DNA of 64,000 nucleotides from Gnetum montanum (GCA_015680685.1 MNCI01000579.1:687841-751840), one strand, 5' to 3'; positions 34,713-46,843 are shown, counted from the first letter of the stretch. A program made the numbers and translations. Notes: generated from the sequence alone by a model not told the origin.

Positions 34713-35543
34713 TAATCAATCATGATCTGTTGGCCCTGATATCAAATACCTAATATCAAAGCCTCAATATTGGGTACCCAATGTTGGAGCCAAGAAGTGA
34801 TGTCAAATATCCAATATCATCTCCTCTATGCTAGCCTATAAATACAACACTTGGATGCATGGTTGAGATATAGAAGAAATAGTGTTAGCTTTAGTTTTCA
34901 ATTAGTTTCTTTGTAGATTGTTTTTCAGTCCTCTTATTTTCCCAGTGCATGCCTGCAATGTGATGTTTGTAATCATACAACACCTTTGTTCAAGTGTGAT
35001 GTACTTGAACACGTTACATGACTGGAAATAAAGATCGATATTACTTTCATCATTGTCATATTCATATAGATTTATTATTGCCTTATTATTTATTTAATGG
35101 TTTAATTATTTACTATTTCCTTTAGTTAACATTTTCATTTATTGCTATTTACTATTCCTGTCATTAAGTAGAATGCGTACACCTTAATCACAAGCATTTA
35201 AGTGTAAGTACTTGGTAATCCAATAGCTTATTGTTTGGTGCACCTAGTGACATATGCATGGAAATCCTAGAAGTAGTCTCATGTAGTCCAAGGTGTGTAC
35301 AAACAATTAAGAGTAGATACTCATTACACATAGGCTAGTTTAGATTTTACTCTTCATTGTTCAGTAGCTTAATTAATTCATCTCTTTGTCATCATTAGGA
35401 CTAGCATAGATTTAGAAAACATCATATGCCTCACTTTGAACTAAACCATACGTGACAAAGCTACCACTAGTCCAAGTGGGAAGGCAACAAACTATGATCA
35501 AAGCATAATAATCTAGATACCACAACTAGTTCCATCCATGGAA
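34713..35543 (+). repeat. 3' LTR of element A (end missing at assembly gap)
   Basis: Starts TAATCAATCATGATCTG (TG start mutated) and follows the 5' LTR to CATCCATGGAA, where an N at 35544 cuts off the last 70 or so bases. TATA and polyadenylation blocks are present. Confidence 0.88.
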
Positions 35544-35544
35544 N
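35544..35544. other. Single-N assembly join
   Basis: Left of it is LTR A; right of it integrase of element I begins directly. The end of the LTR, the target duplication and the zinc-binding part of integrase are missing. Confidence 0.9.
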
Positions 35545-36620
35545 GGTGAATAAGCTTTAGGAATGTCCACCATTTCACCTATTCATGCAAAAGATGACAA
35601 TGAGATGAAAGAATGACAACTAGAATGAAACGACCCCAACATTGGTTCAAACACTAGAGCCTTTCAACCTTTAGAAAATTGATTTCATGGGATCCATCAC
35701 TCTGATGTCCAATTGGAGGTCTTATATCAATGTTGCTATCAACTACTATACAAGCCAGGCTGAAGCTACAACCTTTTCTAACTATAACTTGACTACTGCA
35801 ACTCAATTCTTTCATCAATAGGTAGTACATAGGTTTGGTATGCCTATAGCACTAATTTCTGATAATGGAACATTCTCCACAAGTGATACCTTTGACAAGT
35901 TAACATAACACTTGAGGGTGCAACATAAATTAAAAACACCTTACCATCCTCAAGCCAATGGTGAAGTAGAAATAACCAATAGGGAGATTACTCAAATCCT
36001 AACACAAACCATTAGTAGATATAAGATAGATTGTAGTACCAAAATAAAATATGCCCTTTGGCCATATCTCTAAACATGGAAACTTCCTATAGGCTACTCT
36101 TCCCATGAGTTAGTGTACAGAAAGTTACCCCAACTTCCAATTCAAATTGAACTTTGTACACATACAATTGCATGATATCTTGACTTAGATAATAGCTTAG
36201 CATAAAAGAAACAATTCATGGTACTCAACATGCTAGATGAAAATTGAAGAGTAGTCCTAATAATGAATGAAGTGCACAGGGTATACAAGAAACAATGCCA
36301 CAATGCATGGATAAGAAAAGTTACATTCAAACTAGGAGACAAGGTTCTCTACTTGAGTCACATGCATGTGTCACAATGAACTAAGTTCTAGACATGATGG
36401 TAAGGACCATACATAATACACTCAACTTTTACATTTGGGACTATGATAATTTACCACCCAACAAGCCCTTAGAAGTACATGATAGTCAACATCCAACAAC
36501 TCAATCCCTTCATGGACTTCTAAGTAACTAGCTACAATACCAATATCTTGCATCAAGGACAAGCTTGCTTCATTTCTCAAATCTCCTCCTTCCAACTTAG
36601 TCATGGGGAAGATATCCATC
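35545..36620 (+). pseudogene. Integrase of element I
   Basis: KIDFMGS opens the core (35670-35695), ALISDNGTF holds the second catalytic aspartate (35848-35876), and HPQANGEVEITNREI holds the third catalytic glutamate (35947-35992). A carboxyl region with FKLGDKVLYLSHMH (36328-36365) and IIYHPTSP follows. It ends near SHGEDIHLP (36600-36625). The wording fits Athila/Ty3 integrase. The H-H-C-C part is lost in the gap at 35544. Stops are frequent. Confidence 0.85.
36596..36617 (+). promoter_or_regulatory. Possible internal polypurine-like site in element I
   Basis: AGTCATGGGGAAGATA resembles the tracts before the LTRs of A, C and I. It is preceded by TCAAGGACAAGCTT, which recurs exactly at 63297-63310 before the right LTR of I. 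Athila-type elements are known to carry an extra tract after pol. Confidence 0.35.
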
Positions 36621-37680
36621 TACCATAATACATTTAAGAGGATGAAAGGGGTTTTATTCTTCTTTTTGCATTGTTGTATATATGTTTTTCATTTTCTTTA
36701 TATTTTACTACTTATTATATATATTTTCCTTTTATATTTTCTACTTCTTACTTTGATTTTTCTTGTTACTTTCACTTGGTCTTAATTGAAATCTTTGATT
36801 TTGTTCTATGGATACTATGAACTTTGGAAATTGTTGAATGAAACTATTAAGGTTATGATTTATTATAAAGGTCAACTTTGTCTTTAGATTATGCTCTCTA
36901 CTAATAGTCTATTAATTTTTTGGTGGTATTAGGTACTGAATTCATGACTTTCATCCATTCCATCTATCTCATATGGAGTTTTGTATTATGAAAGCATGAA
37001 GGTTCTTTCACATAAAAACTAAAAGTAACATGTGATCTTGTTAACCAATGAACTTAGAAAGGATTAAGTTGGAATGAAAAAGGGTGTCACCTTAAGGGTA
37101 TCATCACACCTAGGTATATCATCACTCCTACTATTAATCATAAAAGAAAGTATGTATCTATATGGTGTGGTTCTTGGGGAAAAAAACAAAATAAGAACTT
37201 AAAGCACATCTCTCTAAAAAGACATGTTACACATGCCCAAAGATACCCCTCTAAATAAGGCCCAAATTTCTTCCTAGCCACTTCCTTCTTCTCTTTTTGT
37301 CTTTTATTAGAGTGATGATTATCCTTTGTGATGGTCATAAACTTATGATGATAAATGAAGAAAAATACATCAATGTGAGGCCACTATTATTGGAATTAAT
37401 TTGGTCTAGACTTAGGATAGACTAGTATTAAATCATCCTAATCACACATTTCACTAAAAATCTTGTGTGTCCATGATGTAGATTTTTCCTCTACCATTCT
37501 AGCACTCCCTTTTCTTTCACCTCATTGCCTCATACCATGGTTAATTGATAGTTTTATTTTATAGTTTGCATAATCCTAAGACAATCCCTCACATGGATAT
37601 GGTATTTAAATTAAACAACCATTCATCACCAAAGGCATCCATGGACTCCTTGTGATGAGGTTATGCAAGGGCATATTAGG
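36621..37680 (+). other. 3' region of element I after pol
   Basis: AT-rich and hydrophobic in some frames, but without a supported gene. An envelope-like gene would sit here in Athila; I see no signal for one beyond a short hydrophobic open stretch at 36603-36782. Confidence 0.4.
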
Positions 37681-38470
37681 TGATGAGTTGCTAAATGGGC
37701 AATGTTGACGAGTATGCATCAACACATTCTCATCAACGTGGCATCTATTTGTGCCTATATAAATGCGTGCACCCACTGCATTTATGGTAGTAGTTAGTCA
37801 ATAGCTTAGCTAAGTTCTTACAATTTCTTCCTATAAAAGTTAGAATAATTTCTAAGTGACTACAGAAGAAGTAAAGGATTTTATAGATCATTATTTAAGC
37901 ACCAATGACCTAGACACATTAATGTGATGGCAATAAAGACTAGATTCTTACTTTACCTTGCAAAAGTTAGAAATAAATTAATGTTTACTTTTATGTAATG
38001 TACTATTCATGCACTTTACTTCCATGTTCTTAATTAATCATTACACTTAATTAACAAACATAAGTACAACTACCTCAAGCATAACATTAACACTTGGTAA
38101 TCCCAACAGTGCTATCACTTGATAACCTAGTAGCATCGTAACATGTTCAAGATGTGTACAGAAGGTGGGACTAGCTACTTATGATTGGAAATAGGCTAGG
38201 ACATTAACTAATTACTTAGATTAATTCTTAATCAAACACTTATGATAATTAGATAAAAAATATAGAATTAATACAAATCATATGCCTTGGCTTCACTTAA
38301 CCATACACTTGCACTGACATAAGTGTAGCCAGGAAGACAATGATCACACCCTTAAGTTACTATCTTTACTATTGGCATTTAGAAGGCTAAAGTCCATGGA
38401 ATTTGACTAGATCACTAGTGAATGCTTGTGATTCGTATGGTTGGGCATAGGGAATGCTCATTGCTCATCA
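37681..38470 (+). repeat. LTR of element F
   Basis: 790 bases, TGATGAGTTGC to GCTCATCA. TATA box TATATAAAT at 37756-37764. U3 contains GTTGACG, CATCAACAC and CATCAACGTGG. R/U5 shares CACTTGGTAATCCCAACAG with the other LTRs. The primer site after it (TTAGGAATCAAATTTC) is not recognisable. Confidence 0.75.
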
Positions 38471-38857
38471 TTAGGAATCAAATTTCTTTGGGAAGGACAC
38501 ACTTGCATATCTCTTAGTTTTCTTAAGGTTATACCCCATAACCATGGGTGTCATTACAATCTAGATAATCTCAATAGCCTACATCATCCATTTTTGCACT
38601 AATTTGGCTTAAGAAACATCTTCTATTTACTCATCCTGCATGATTACAATGATCCAATTTCTTAAACCATACTCTCAATTGTATGGTTGCGATGCTTTCC
38701 TAGCTTTTTAGCTTTCATTTAGTTTCTATTTTCACCTTGAACTCATTCAATGTTCCTCAATATTTTAAGGTTAAAAGTGGCTATAAACAATTGTGTCAAT
38801 GCATCCCCATTGATGCAGTCATATACATTAATGCATCCTCGTCAATGTGGCATATTC
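38471..38857 (+). other. Leader/spacer of element F
   Basis: No gag is readable. The second half leads into the internal promoter, so the segment is probably the deletion-shortened remains of gag and spacer. Confidence 0.4.
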
Positions 38858-38866
38858 TATAAATAT
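38858..38866 (+). promoter_or_regulatory. Internal TATA box before ORF2 of element F
   Basis: TATAAATAT in CATATTCTATAAATATG. Just upstream CGTCAATGTGGCAT (38840-38853) resembles CATCAACGTGGCATC (37731-37745) upstream of the TATA in the same element's LTR. Confidence 0.55.
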
Positions 38867-39315
38867 GTGTGACAGTTAAGGTCAATTTTCACATTTTTCT
38901 CCAAACACATGAGGAGTTTTTGCAATTTTTTAGAGCCCATAGATTTCCAAGAGCCATAACTTACCAACCACTTATCTTTTTTCACTTGTTCTTTGATCCT
39001 CAACCTTTTGGAGGTACACTTTATGTTATGCGAGAATCAAATGCTAGGTTTTTACAAAAAAAGAATTTCTAACATCCCATAGATAAAATATTAAAATAAT
39101 ATTAAATTAATGATAATAAGAATTAGGACCAATAATAAACCTCCATGAAAGCATGAATAAAAAAATATCATATGCCTATGATCACTAAATAAGAACCTAA
39201 TGACAAAATCCCAACTTTTTACCATTAAACTTAAGTTGATCAAACAAAGAAAGGTGTCAAAATTAAATAAGATTATATCTAAAAGACTAATGATGGGTTA
39301 TGTTTGTGATTGTAG

Positions 39316-41645
39316 ATAGTACCTAAGTAAGGATCACAGGAAGGAGGGTCATCATAGCCTAGGGAGAAATGACCTCATGATGGAAGGGGACAATAATTGC
39401 AACTACAACAATAACCTAGGAGCAATCAGCTAAGGCAACCCATTCTATTAAGCCCCTATGCTAGGATCTCGAGGTTGAATTTGTCTACCATATTTCCATA
39501 GTAGAAATAAGACAATCCAGGTAGGATGAGGTTCTAAAAACATGAGTCAATGTTGAAGTTAGGCTCATACAAGCTTTCTTGGAGAACGTTTGCTACAAAT
39601 AAAATTTAGAGTTGCATCCTTTATGAATTGAATTTTAAATCTTTCCTAGAGCTTATACTAAAAGAGGTAAGAACATGGTTGCAAGGATCTCCACTATGGT
39701 CCATTCTCTCCATCAGTGAAGAATGGTACATGGGAGAAACCTACCTCTTCTAGAACAACTAATAAGGAGATACGATCATTAAGATCAAAGACATCACTAT
39801 CTCTTATTTGGTTGAGGCGATAGTAGAGGTCCTTAGATTACCAAACATCCAAACAAAGCTAGCAGAGATCTCCACTCAGGTAGACCCAAAATTAAAGAAA
39901 TAATAGTTCTAATGATACTATAGAGTGAACTATAAGGAGTATGGTGCCGTAACCAAGGCAGAGCAAGCCTACTTTAAGATCATAGTCTATCACCTTAATT
40001 CAACAATGAGGCCAAGTAAGATGACTGTCTTCTCTACTAGGGCATGTATGGCTCTAAGAAAAAAATTCTAGGTCAACCTACCCTAGCCTATCTTCCTTGA
40101 AATAAAGAAGCATTGTAAGGAAAATAAGAACAATAGGAAGATACTTCCCATTCTATGTCTTATGAAAAAACTTTATAAAAGAGGAGGGATAACCCACTAC
40201 TCTAACGATGTGGTTCCTATAGCTCTTTTCACATCATGGTAACAGATAATGAAGGATAAGAAACTTTCTAAACTTTACGAAGAGGAAAAACCACCATCAT
40301 TACCACTTGCAACACTAGAGATGATGCTAGAAATGTTGGTAGCCACTAAAAATCTAAGGAAACTTAGAGAATAGTAGTTGCAATAGTAAGACTTTGGAGG
40401 TGATGGAGAATCCTTTGTGTACATACTAACCATGAGCCAATTGAACTAGCCTACAAGGATCACTATCTAGTCACAAGATCAGGTGACTCCACTATTTTCC
40501 TCACAAAGAAATCAAGCTTTTATTCACTCCAATCCTAATGCCATAGAAGTCACTATGTCCATCCTAGGACAAGTATTTTTCAAAATCTATAAGAATGTAG
40601 TAAGGAGTAACAGTCCTAGTCATACCACCCAATGACCAATAGATTGTAGTAGAGGTGGTGCTAGAACGAATTAGAGAAGCTTTGAGTGCTCTTGCAATAT
40701 TTGTTCCTAATGTTACTAGCATGGTAGATGTACAAGCATCAATAGGAGCTAGAAGAATAGAGATGAGTGTAGCCCAGTAAGAGGAAGTGTTGGAGTGATT
40801 AGTTGGAACTAGGTAACTGATTTTGGAGATCTTTGATTTTCTAGAAGATATTTCTACTACCCAATTATAATTGCTAGAAATAAGAAGCAAGTTGCTGATA
40901 GAAAATATGCAACTTTGGTAGGCCATCATTAGCAATTGACAATTGACTATTGAGGTTGTAGAACTTAGAGCTCGCTTATCAAAAGCTTCCATTCTCAAAC
41001 TAGAGCTCATAAAGGATGAAGCTTTTCAATAACTCCATCAAAAATACCAAGAGGCTAAGAATGCAAAGGAGATAAAAATCTTTGATGTATCATTGTCAGA
41101 AACAATGATGAATTTCTTTAGCCATGATGTTCAACAAGTTCATAAGAAAGATCTTGCACTAACCTTGAACAATCATCTCTTGTGAAATTCTTAGCAACAA
41201 AAGGCCCAAATGGTCAAGTATATTTGCTAGTAGGAGGAATAGCTTACCAAGGTAAACCTAGATGTGAGAAGGTTAGCTATAGAGAATAGAAATCTCTTGA
41301 TTGAAGTGGCTCATGCCCTTTTCTAGAATACCAAAATTGACATCATCACTTAGAGAAATGAGGTCCTAAATTAAAAACAGGTCAAAAACCATAATAAGGA
41401 CAAGTTCAGGATGCTTAAAGAAATCAATGAAATGGAAATCAAGTTGGTAAAGGCAAAGGTGAATGAATCCATCTAGTAACTCTAACAAAGAGACAATGTG
41501 TGGCAACCCATATTTGATGGTCTCAATGCCTATATTTAAGCAAAGATCCACCTAAAGGAGTTGTAAATTGAGGAGATGACTGAGTACATGGAACTTGCCA
41601 ACCTTTGATATGCAAACTTTGATATGAGGCTAACACATGAATCAT
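39316..41645 (+). pseudogene. ORF2 of element F, truncated
   Basis: The start codon is ATA where A and C have ATG, directly after GATTGTAG, a good 3' splice site. SPLWSILSISEEWYMGETYL (about 39685-39745) aligns with the same region of C, followed by an IKDITISYLVEAIVEVLRL segment. QAYFKIIVYHLNSTM (39966-40010) corresponds to the ERIYFKIDTYHLFPT block of C. A charged coiled-coil region follows (40850-41480). It stops matching near 41640, where the LTR of C begins. Confidence 0.65.
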
Positions 41646-41650
41646 AGGGG

Positions 41651-42370
41651 AGGAGTCCAATAGTAGATCATTAAAGAGTCTTTTATTCAATTCATAGTTT
41701 TCATTTCTTAAAGTCAGTTTTAGTGTTCTTTCCAAGTGCATGCCCGCAATGTGATGGTTGCAATTGTATAGAACCTTTGTTCAAGTGTGACGTACTTGGA
41801 CATGCACACGATTTTCAATAAAGATAGAGATTACTCCATCATTGTAGCATTCACTTAGATTTTAATTTTTTTTAATTGTTGATTATTCATTGCTATTTTC
41901 TTAGTTAATATTTCTTTTCTCATCATTTACTATTCTTGTTGTTAACGTGGAATGAGTACACCTTAATCACGAACATTTAAGTGTAACTACATGGTAACCC
42001 AGTAACATATCAAGTAATGCTTTAAGTGATGTGCACATGGTAATCCCAGAAGTAGTACACAAAGTTCAAGATGCGTACAGATGATTAGGGATTGATGCTC
42101 ATCACACTTAGGCTAGCTTAGATCTTATTTCCTATTGCCCATTAGCTTAGATCTTAGAGTAGCATAGTAGTAGGCATCACATCATACACGTCACTTTGGA
42201 CTAAACCATACATGATAAAGCAAATACTAGTTCAGGTGGGAAGACAATGAACTATGATCAATGTATAACTATCTAGGTGCCACAGCTAGTCCATCCACAG
42301 AGTTCAACTAGATCACATGTATACACTTGTATTGATATGGTTGAATGTAGGGATACCTCACTGCTTATTA
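41651..42370 (+). repeat. 5' LTR of element C, left end missing
   Basis: Matches the 3' LTR at 62570-63295 from GGAGTCCAA onwards, including CAAGTGCATGCCCGCAATG. The first 150 or so bases (U3 and TATA) are absent. It ends GCTTATTA, a decayed GCTCATCA. Confidence 0.8.
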
Positions 42371-42371
42371 T

Positions 42372-42391
42372 TGGTGCCATTGGCAGGGATG
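42372..42391 (+). promoter_or_regulatory. Primer binding site of element C, tRNA-Asp type
   Basis: TGGTGCCATTGGCAGGGATG matches the tRNA-Asp site at 15 of 20 positions by eye. Confidence 0.75.
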
Positions 42392-42504
42392 GTGCTAGTT
42401 ATCTACATTAGTTATATCATACAAGATTTCTGTAATAGGGTATTAATGATATATCTTTCAAACAAAGAAATTAAATTCAATTAAGTCACATAAAATTCAT
42501 GACA

Positions 42505-43113
42505 ATGTCCCTTTCACAAGACAGTGATAATGCAACATCTATGGAGGCAATTCATTGAAGAACCAAAAAAATTTATGATGAAGAAGAAGTTTGAAGTACT
42601 AAGTCTTATGCAAGAGTTTCGTATGTTCATAGACACCCCAATGTTACTCAAGGACTATTGTCATCCAACTCAAACACCTCTAGTAAAGATGGGACATCCC
42701 CTAGAATGAGGACGCCTATAAGACCTAGGACCTTCTCACTGGGTAGCAAGAGTACATTAGGGGATGATTAGGAGACTCACAAAAGTCATGACAAGTATTC
42801 TAGTTCCCTCTCTTCTTCTGCTCTTTTAATGTTGGGTTGTGACACAAGTGACTATTCCTTAAGGGATCAACGTAGAAATAGAAATCGAACCGATAGGAAA
42901 AATCAAGAACACCAACATGAACCAACTCATGAACTCATGACCTATTTGGTGACAATGAACCCTTGTTGGCCACTAAGAGCCCAATGCATATAATAGAGGC
43001 CATTCAAATATCTTTCAGGTCGTCTACTGAGGCTTGATTTAAACAACTTTCCTAAGTTCTCAAGAGGCTATGATTTAGATCTGCAACATCATTTATAGGT
43101 CTTCTATGATGCC
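42505..43113 (+). pseudogene. gag of element C, amino part (left of insertion B)
   Basis: ATG at 42505 starts MSLSQDSDNA, as in A. A basic, serine-rich region follows with several stops. At 43073-43113 GATTTAGATCTGCAACATCA is the start of the gag core, cut by B after TTCTATGATGCC. The other half resumes at 55773. Confidence 0.75.
43109..43113 (+). repeat. Target site duplication of B, left copy
   Basis: ATGCC directly before the LTR of B; the right copy is at 55768-55772. Confidence 0.9.
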
Positions 43114-44566
43114 TGTAACGACGAAAAATGTCAGCAACTGGAAAATACCGAACGAATCTCGTGTACACAGTTTTAACCACGGATCCATGCGAGGGCTATG
43201 TTGGAAAAACGAATCCACGGTGCCCTGAACGGTCTTGTCGATCAGACAAGGACTTACTATTCAGTAAACCGATGAATATTTCGTGAAAACGATCTGATTC
43301 GAGGAGTCGCAAAAATGAGGGGAAAACGATGTAGATGAATTGCAACGATGATACCGCTAAACACGATAAGAGGAGGCTAACATAAGAGAAACACGTAGTT
43401 TCAAGATCTACGCTTTGCCTTGAAAGATGTATATTTTATGTATTTCATTACACTAGGGAGACCCCGATTACTGGATGTAAAGCAAGCACAAAACAACAAG
43501 AAAACTATCTAGATAGAAGTCTGATCTACCTCGTGGGCTAAAGCCGGGATGCAAGGAAGGTCAAGCTCTGACGTCTACTGATCAACTATTTCTGACCAAT
43601 AGAGTCTTCCTAGTAGAACGATTACTCCTATCACTGGTGATGTTGACTACGCTCTATTTCTGCCGGGAGGTGATGCTGTCAACAATTTCCAAAGCGCTGC
43701 TCTCTGTATCTTTGCTCCAAAGTGATAAGTGCTCCAATGCTCAGAAAGATGCCTTTGCTTCTTTGATTTGCCAACCCCTATATCTTTGTCAATTGGGGTA
43801 TTTATAGGCTGTGACGCCCTGTGGAAAAGGTGCAACCCTGATGACGTGTGCCCCGAATGTTTTGGGTACTGTTGACTTGACCATTTTTGCGTCAAACTTC
43901 GTGACTACACACAATACACTTGTTCACGTATTGTGCGTGTGAAGAAGAGATGCGCGTCGGTCATGCCTCAACTGGCTTTGGGTCATATTATGCTCATTCA
44001 CGCTGTGTTGCGTGTATGAGCGTAACTTAACATGGGAACAATGGAGTTAAGCTATTTTATGCTTGCTTACGCAGCCGTGCATAATGAAGCATAGACGATG
44101 TCTAACTTGGCGATGCAATACGCTATGATACGCTACGTTGCGTGATGAGCATATGATGAGAAATCACACTTTCTTAGATGTTGCCTTTGACTATTTTTGG
44201 AGCTCATTACGCTGTTGTTTGTAACAGAGCGTAAACCTGGCCTTGAACAAAAGACTTAGCAAAATACACAAGAAGCCGCATATCACGCTGCTTAAACTTC
44301 TCTCTATGCCAAAGTAACTATCCTTCTGATGTTGGACTATGTTTAAGCAAAATCACGCTAAGCGCCATTACGCTACGTTGCGTGATATAGCGTAAACAGA
44401 AAAAGCATAGAAAGATTAGGAATCTGCACAAGAAGTCGAGGACTATCTGCTTACGCGCCTCTTGGTGTTGCTCTGTCTTATGCTCCTCTCTGGAATTCTG
44501 AGATGCACCCTTGCCTGAATTGTGAATCTTTGCCTGAGGCCGACTTGCAATTTTCACGGTGTTTCA
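43114..44566 (-). repeat. 3' LTR of element B
   Basis: On the + strand TGTAACGACG to TGTTTCA. TATA box TATTTATA (minus TATAAATA) at 43799-43806. U3 (43900-44400) is full of TACGC/GCGTA inverted repeats. It keeps a 24-base segment (44536-44559) absent from the other LTR. Confidence 0.92.
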
Positions 44567-44619
44567 ATGGCCCCTCTTTGTTGACGGTTGGAGGGCTTGC
44601 CCGAAAGACGTCAACAAAG
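44567..44619 (-). promoter_or_regulatory. Polypurine tract and stem-loop of B
   Basis: On the minus strand CTTTGTTGACG (44619-44609), a 22-base loop containing CGGGC, and CGTCAACAAAG (44586-44576) form an 11-base perfect stem. The second arm runs into AAAGAGGGGCCAT next to the LTR. Same design as in D at 19660-19712. Confidence 0.88.
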
Positions 44620-45689
44620 AATACGAAACACCAGATTGGTAGAAGCAAGAACAGCATCCATCCATGGCTACTCAAGGATTGCCCTGTCAACATGGAAGAG
44701 CAAAACTGGAGGGAATGGCAGATAGAATGCCATAGTGGGAAACAGGTTCGGGGAAGGCGTGACATAAGTCAGGATGGTAGGAGTATGGAATATGCTTACT
44801 GCACGCACAGAAACGTATGCACACATATGTCAATAGGAATTCTTTTAGATGAGCATAGCGTGTCAGCCTGAGACCTCTCTGTCACTGATTACAGTCGTAA
44901 TGCTTGCAAAAGGAGCATGGCGCATGACTTCTGCGATATCTCTGCTAGTGCGAGTGCGGAAAATGGGTACTTGCGTATGTAGCTTTTGCGTATGGGAAGC
45001 GGGTGGTGGGGATGAAGGAAATAAGAGCCAGGGGTAGGATTGTGAGGGAGTATAGGCATGCAGATCTAAGTGGTTGGGCAAACCTAAGCAGCCATCTCAA
45101 CACGCTGTTGTACTTCACCGCTCAGATGGACGCACCTTTGAACGACATCCTCCAAAGCAAGTAACCTGCAACCACAAAAGAAAATAGAGGACACCATTGC
45201 TCATGCGAATAAGATGCGAGGTCGTCGAAGTGAGCGCTGTTAGATGCGAGATAGAGCGATTGGGCCGTGCAGAAGGAGCGGGAGCATGAGAGCGGAGCCG
45301 CCAATCCTGACGATTGGCCCAGCATATCTTTGCCAAAAGGCATCAGACACAGTGCAGCTAACTGGTTGTACAGGGAACCAGCTAGATGAATTTGCTAAGC
45401 CGGCGTCCAATAGCAATGATTTGCGAAGGTCGCCGAGGTCGTTATCGATGAGGATTTCGTTGGGGCTCCGGCTGGCAAGACTAAACTCTCAGAGGTACTG
45501 CCACTGCAGTGGGCGCAGTGGTGGCATCTCTGAGGGATCAGTAAGATGCCTCTCAGCTCATCCGAGGAATCAGCAGGCTGCCAGTGGGGTGGTGACATTG
45601 GGACTGTCCCAGTATCCCACCTTGTTTGTTGTGCAGCTGTACAGAGATGATCATGCTCGCTTGGTTTATATGGCGGCAGTCTGTACGTC
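44620..45689. other. Region between stem-loop and tandem repeats of B
   Basis: Small overlapping open frames on both strands, none with a recognisable family or consistent codon pattern. It may hold the promoter and first exon of the antisense gene, but I cannot place them. Confidence 0.35.
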
Positions 45690-46150
45690 CCAGTTTTAAG
45701 TCCTGGTAGACTGTCATTATTGGTTTTAAGTCTCAGCAGACCATGGTCCCAGTTTAAAGTCCGGGCAGACCGAGAAATGGTAGTTTTACGTCATAGCGGA
45801 TGGTGGTGTGTCTAATTTATGGTCTCAGCAGACCGTGCTGTGGATGCCAGTTTCGTGTCATGACCCAAGGACAGAGCTATGCTGGTTTTATGTCTCAGCA
45901 GACGACTACTTACCTGTGCTAGTTTAGCGTTGTGGCGGACGTGTGCAAAAGATGCCAATTTTTCGTCTTGGTGGACCTGTACAACATTGCCAGTTTTACG
46001 TTGTGGCGGACGGTTACAACTTGCTAGTTTAGCGTCATAGCGGATGAACATTGCCAGTTTAGCATCATGGCGGACGCGTGCAAGGCATGCCAGTTTTACG
46101 TCGTAGCGGACGGTCAGTGCTAGTTTAACGTCATAGTGGACGTGTGCAAG
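45690..46150 (-). repeat. Tandem repeat array in the 3' region of B
   Basis: About twelve irregular units, 30-45 bases each, with + strand core GCTAGTTTAACGTCATAG followed by YGGAC. Read in element direction this is TATGACGTTAAACTAGC, the core of the D array. Degenerate at the left end, most regular at 45920-46140. Confidence 0.88.
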
Positions 46151-46843
46151 GGATTCTGGCCTTTTTGACAAACGGGGTCGTCGATATGGGTCGTCCCGAG
46201 GACCGAGAGCTTAGCGCCCGGGGCTTAAGGAACTTAAACTGGATTTGGGAAATGGCCCGATTCAGCTGTTATCAGGCATATAACAAGCTGTTTGTGGCTC
46301 GCCATGTCTCGACCTGTTTCCAGAACCCACAAGGCACAGTGTACTACGCAGGCGGGTAAGCGAATTTTATTAACTGTCTATATTTTTTGTTGTTGTTGTT
46401 GTTATATGTTTGTTATCGATGTGCAATGTAAGAGAAGCTTAGGTGCAAAATGTAAAATAAGCCTACATTGTATGGTACAGGTTTTTTATCCATGACAATA
46501 GGTTAGTAGGAAATGGAGATGCGTTGTCATGGGCTGAAACAGCAATAAGGGCATTCACCTCAACTAGCAACGTGCGCGCTGGTGTTATCGAGTAGATTGG
46601 TTTTGACATGCGTGAGTACCCCACCCGCTACGCTAAGGCTTTTGAGAATTGCCAGAGACTCGGGTGGCTGCACGATGACTGGACCTTAGACCCGCCCCTT
46701 ACTGTTGAGGACGTGCAAAGGAACTTGCCGCCATTTCCTTTGCCATTTGGACCTGGTGAGGCGGTTATGTTGCGTAATATAATTGTAAATTGTGGACATT
46801 GCGTAATAATGCTTTGGTTTGTCTTGTGTTTCACACTGTTCAG

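Larger units (their letters stand above)
26349..35543 (+). mobile_element. Non-autonomous LTR element A (gag plus ORF2, no pol)
   Basis: Two matching LTRs (26349-27240; 34713-35543, cut by an N) enclose a tRNA-Asp primer site, gag, a noncoding spacer with an internal promoter, and ORF2. No protease, reverse transcriptase, RNase H or integrase motif occurs between gag and the 3' LTR. Element C has the same order, so the lack of pol is a family property and not a private deletion. It is inserted in the pol of element I. The right boundary and target duplication are lost at the assembly gap. Confidence 0.85.
37681..41650 (+). mobile_element. Partial element F (LTR and ORF2; gag lost, 3' end cut)
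   Basis: The 5' LTR is followed by about 390 bases of leader, an internal promoter and ORF2. Gag is missing and ORF2 ends about 600 bases early, at a junction with the truncated 5' LTR of C. This is a third member of the gag/ORF2 group. Confidence 0.65.

Noticed and set aside
36603-36782. Hydrophobic open frame as an envelope-like gene of element I
   Set aside because: Only 60 codons of T-rich low complexity; no signal peptide and domain pattern to support it.
37681-38470. LTR F as the 3' LTR of element I
   Set aside because: U3 and most of the body differ from the 5' LTR at 17104, while the LTR at 63330 matches it.
45812-46171. Minus-strand open frame with repeated RYDAKLA-like words as a repeat protein
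   Set aside because: It is the translation of the tandem DNA array at 45690-46150; unit lengths vary and there is no independent coding evidence.
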